NCBI RefSeq assembly: GCF_018139145.2
Contig: NC_059480.1
Location: forward strand, 17,732,428-17,796,427
Source: Gymnogyps californianus
Lineage: Eukaryota > Chordata > Aves > Accipitriformes > Cathartidae
Length of the DNA: 64,000 nt
Direction of reading: 5' to 3'
Shown here: positions 61,140 through 64,000 of the stretch, one piece after another
How positions within the stretch are numbered: position 1 is the stretch's first letter
Layout of the letters: every line of letters starts with the position of its first letter
Made by a program: the position numbers and the translations under genes
The notes under the pieces: generated by a model
The model's input: only the letters and a program-made list of their open reading frames with translations
Told to the model about the DNA's origin: nothing
The model's database searches: none

Positions 61140-63480
61140 GGGGAGAGCCGGCGGGGGGGGCAGTGGCGAGGGGCACCCAGCCGGACTGGACGTCCCCAAG
61201 AGGGGCAGGGTCCTGCTGTGGGGCGCAGGTCGGTGGCTGGCATGCGGCTGGGGGGGCCCCTGCATGGCATCTCCCCTCTCTGGCACTCACAGTACGCCGT
61301 GGCATCTGGCGTAGGTGGCGTGGGGACAGCACCCACCTACACGGCTGTGCTCCCATCCAGACCCACAGGAGTGGGGCTGCCTGTTCCTTCTTGCTGGGGA
61401 AACTGAGGCACAGGGGAACAGTGTGCGGCAGCATGGCTCGGCCAGGCCTGGCACAGCTCGGTGGGGGACACAGTGCCCGGCACAGGATGGTGGCCCTTGC
61501 AGGCTGCCATCCGCATGTAGGGGGGGACACTGAGGGGGTGTCAAGCTGTGAATGGGAGTGTTGGGGGTGGGTGGGGGGGCAGGTAGGGAGCGTGTAGGTA
61601 CATGTGGAGGGTGCAGCTGCCTTGGGGTCTAGGGCCGGTGTTGGGGTGTCGTTGTGGGTAGGAGTAATTGGAGGGGGATTTGGCCACCCATGTGCCAGCT
61701 CGGGCAGATGTGCGTGGCCGTGCGTGATGGCGGGTGAGCGTGGAGGCAAGGAGCGTGCAACGCCAGGGGCGGGCACCCGTGGGTGCGCAGGGGTGCAGGC
61801 AGCTCCAGGTGTGCGTCAGGCGGAGGCGGGGGAGCGGGCCGGTGCGCTGCCGCCGGCTGTGCGGCGCCGGTGTGTTTGTGCACGTGTGGCCGGGCAGGGC
61901 GGTAGCTGGGGGGGGTGCACGGAGGTGACGCGTGCGTGGGGGGGTGGCTGCGGTTGTGCAGGTGGCGGGAGGCGCGCGGGGTGCCGGGGGTTGCGCCTGT
62001 GTGGTCCCAGGGTGCACGTGAGAGTCGTCACTGCCCGTGCATGAGCCTGGGTGCACGTAGGGTGCATCCCTGGGGCTGCAGGGGTGGGTGTGCACGGCAT
62101 GGCGTGTGTGCAGGGCACAGAGGGCCGAGCGGCACCTGCGCCAGGGGTCTTTGCCGCCTGCCGGGTTGTGTGGGCTGGATGGGCATCTGTGACCCCCCCC
62201 AGGATGGGGGTTCCCTGGCAGGGCTCTGCTTGCCCATCTCAGAGCCGAGGTTGTGGTGTTACCCCCTGTGTCCGCGGGCCTATCACAGAGAGGGAAACTG
62301 AGGCACAGAGCCTCCCCCCGGCACAGTGGGCAAGGCTGGGTGTCCCCACTCCCTTTTGGATACCAGTACTCCCAGTGCAGGCGCTGAACTGGGCAGCCTC
62401 ACCCAGGTTTCGGGGGCACAGGAGGCAGCACACCAGCCCCAGTGGGTGCCAGTACCAGGTGATGAGGGTGATGCACCGTGGCAGGGCAGGGAACCCCCCA
62501 TGTCCCCGGTGTCCCCTGGGCCAGGGAGGGGGGAGCTGGCGCGTGGCAGAGGTTGGTGCCGAGGGCACCGTGCCCGGGTGTCCCCAGTCAATGGGCTTGT
62601 TGTGCCGGGTGCCTGTGCCGCCGGGTGCCAGCCGGGATCCCGGTGGTGGAAGCCGCAGCGGAGGCTCCTCTGCGCCTGGGGATGCACTTAACCCCCTCCC
62701 AGCTGCCCCCTGGCACAGCGGTGGCTGCGGTTTGGGGGGGCCAGGCAGGCGGGGGCCGCAGCAAGAGGTTGCGACGGGTCTTTGCTCTCTCACGCCGCAG
62801 CTGCCGGCATGGCCAGCTGTTCTCCCTGGGGAGCCCGCAGGCGGACAGCAGCGCTGGGGTTGGGTGCCAGCCCCGCCAGGGAAGGGGAACAAGCCTCAGG
62901 GTGCTGGTGGCACCCCACGGCAGAGCCCCGTGGGGTCTGGCAGCTGGGCAGCGGATATGTTTGCCAAGCCAGAAGCTCCCCCCGCAGTGCCCATCGCCCT
63001 GGCGTCGTGCCTGCGGCCTCGGTTGGGGAGCGGAGAGCCGGATGTCTGCTCTCCCTCCCTCTCTCCCCGCTTCCTGAGGGGGAAACTGAGGCCCGGGAGT
63101 GTTTCCCAAGGCCGGGGCGAGTTTCCATGGAAATGGGAGCGAGGGTCCAGGCTCCCAGCTGCTGGCGCCCGCCGAACAAGGGAGAAAGCAGCACATTGAT
63201 GGGAGCCCGGCCCCCTGGGCGCTCGTCCCAGCCCCAGCCGAAAATAACCCCTCCCGGGGAGCGCTGCGCGGGCAGCCGGCCGGGACCGAACCCCGCTGCC
63301 GGCCGGAGGTCCCCAGGAAGCGGCTCCAGCCAGGGGGGGGGTGACCCCCTGCCTGCTGCCACCCCCCGCCCCGGCCCCGTTGCGTTGGGGAAGGGGAGGG
63401 CCGGCCGGGAAGATCGAGAGCCGGACGGAAGGAGGGGGAGAGCCACAGCCTGCGTCCGGCCGACGGACACCCCGAGCCCC
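61140..63480. other. GC-rich intron or inter-promoter DNA
   Basis: Lies between the two TNK2-like first exons. It includes GTGCG/GTGTG-rich stretches at about 61700-62120 with Z-DNA-like alternation. No exon with recognisable protein similarity was found. Confidence 0.45.
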
Positions 63481-63497
63481 CCTGTCCGCTCCGGGGG

Positions 63498-63510
63498 GGA
63501 TATATGGGGC
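63498..63510 (+). promoter_or_regulatory. TNK2: TATA box before the second candidate TNK2 first exon
   Basis: GGATATATGG is centred about 150 bp upstream of ATG 63655, in CpG-rich DNA. Initiation 25-30 bp downstream would give a 5' UTR of about 120 nt with no intervening intron. Confidence 0.5.
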
Positions 63511-63654
63511 AGCTGAGCCCGGGGGGCATCTCTATAGCCAAGCTGACGGGGCTGTGGGCGCCTCGGCTGCACTGAGCGGGCTCTGCCGTGGGACGCCGGC
63601 GCCAGGGAAGGGACATCGGCAGTGCCAGGGGCCGGCGGCGGGCAGCCAGGCAGG

Positions 63655-63717
63655 ATGCGACGCTTCCAGGCTTTGCGCCGATCCTTCCCCTTCCTCACCC
63701 GCTTCCGCCTCTACCGA
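63655..63717 (+). CDS. TNK2: Second candidate first coding exon (21 codons), probably TNK2
   Basis: ATG at 63655 opens 21 codons (starts MRRFQALRRSF, ends RFRLYR) to a strong donor CCGA|GTAAGT at 63717, phase 0. The peptide is basic and hydrophobic, resembling a short membrane- or organelle-directed leader. It lies downstream of a TATA box, in the same strand and phase as the exon at 60955-61131, so both could join the same next exon beyond the window. I do not firmly recognise the peptide; a separate gene starting here is the alternative. Confidence 0.4.
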
Positions 63718-64000
63718 GTAAGTGCTGACCCCCGCCCCGGGCAGACCCTACGCCGGCCGTCACCCGGCCCTGTCCCCATGGCCTGTGGGCAGGGGACTGG
63801 CCGTGCCCAGCCAGCCGCGGGCATATGCCGAAGGCCGGCGGCTGCTTTCGCCCCGCGTGCCCCCATGCGCCCCCGTGCCCAGCTGCTTGCCACACCCGCT
63901 GTATTTTTAGCCCAGTGCCAAGGGCTGTAATTGCGGTGACGCGGCCGAGGGACCCGAGCGCGGGGGGCGAAGATGCCGGGGGCCACGTCATCTCCCAGGG
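63718..64000 (+). other. Start of an intron running out of the window
   Basis: GC-rich sequence after the donor at 63718. No exon or repeat seen before the window ends. Confidence 0.5.

Noticed and set aside
57360..63698. Many open frames of 150-380 residues on both strands
   Set aside because: They overlap one another in several frames, are low-complexity, and lack splice or domain support.

Overview
The window is nuclear DNA from a bird. Three complete vertebrate genes lie in the order and relative orientation of the human 3q29 block: PCYT1A (+), SLC51A (-) and TFRC (+), followed by what I read as the 5' end of TNK2 (+). Avian affiliation is inferred from small compact introns, two solo LTRs of types common in bird genomes (each with a perfect 5-bp target duplication), a CR1 fragment, and very GC-rich CpG-island DNA towards the right end. 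I cannot name the species.

Layout. 1-2269: non-coding sequence, most likely PCYT1A intron 1. 2294-13488: PCYT1A coding exons 2-9 (367 aa, intact), with its 3' UTR ending near 14.7-14.9 kb. 18230-20615: SLC51A (OST-alpha) on the minus strand, nine coding exons, 339 aa, intact, convergent with PCYT1A. 20.6-37.2 kb: intergenic, with a solo LTR (24801-25952), a second solo LTR on the minus strand (28292-28881), a small minisatellite and an AT-rich microsatellite patch. 37.2-37.95 kb: CpG-island promoter of TFRC. 38420-50025: TFRC coding exons (774 aa, intact), then a 2.8-kb 3' UTR with five canonical iron-responsive elements, a triloop hairpin of Regnase/Roquin type and three AATAAA signals. 54.0-55.8 kb: a second CpG island with an unassigned GC-rich ORF carrying 30-nt in-frame repeats and a likely one-base frame break. 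55.8-64 kb: extremely GC-rich DNA with two candidate alternative first coding exons of TNK2 (60955-61131 and 63655-63717), both ending in codon phase 0.

Functions. PCYT1A makes CDP-choline for phosphatidylcholine. SLC51A is half of the basolateral bile-acid/steroid exporter. TFRC imports transferrin iron under IRP control of its 3' UTR. TNK2 is a non-receptor tyrosine kinase. They are syntenic neighbours and do not form a pathway. Splice sites and reading phase were followed by hand through every exon of the three complete genes, and each gives an uninterrupted protein of the expected family length.

I found no sign of a novel multi-gene system. The observations most worth checking are the polyadenylation signals interleaved with the TFRC IREs, the hairpin abutting IRE B, the unassigned GC-rich ORF at 54 kb and the paired TNK2 first exons.
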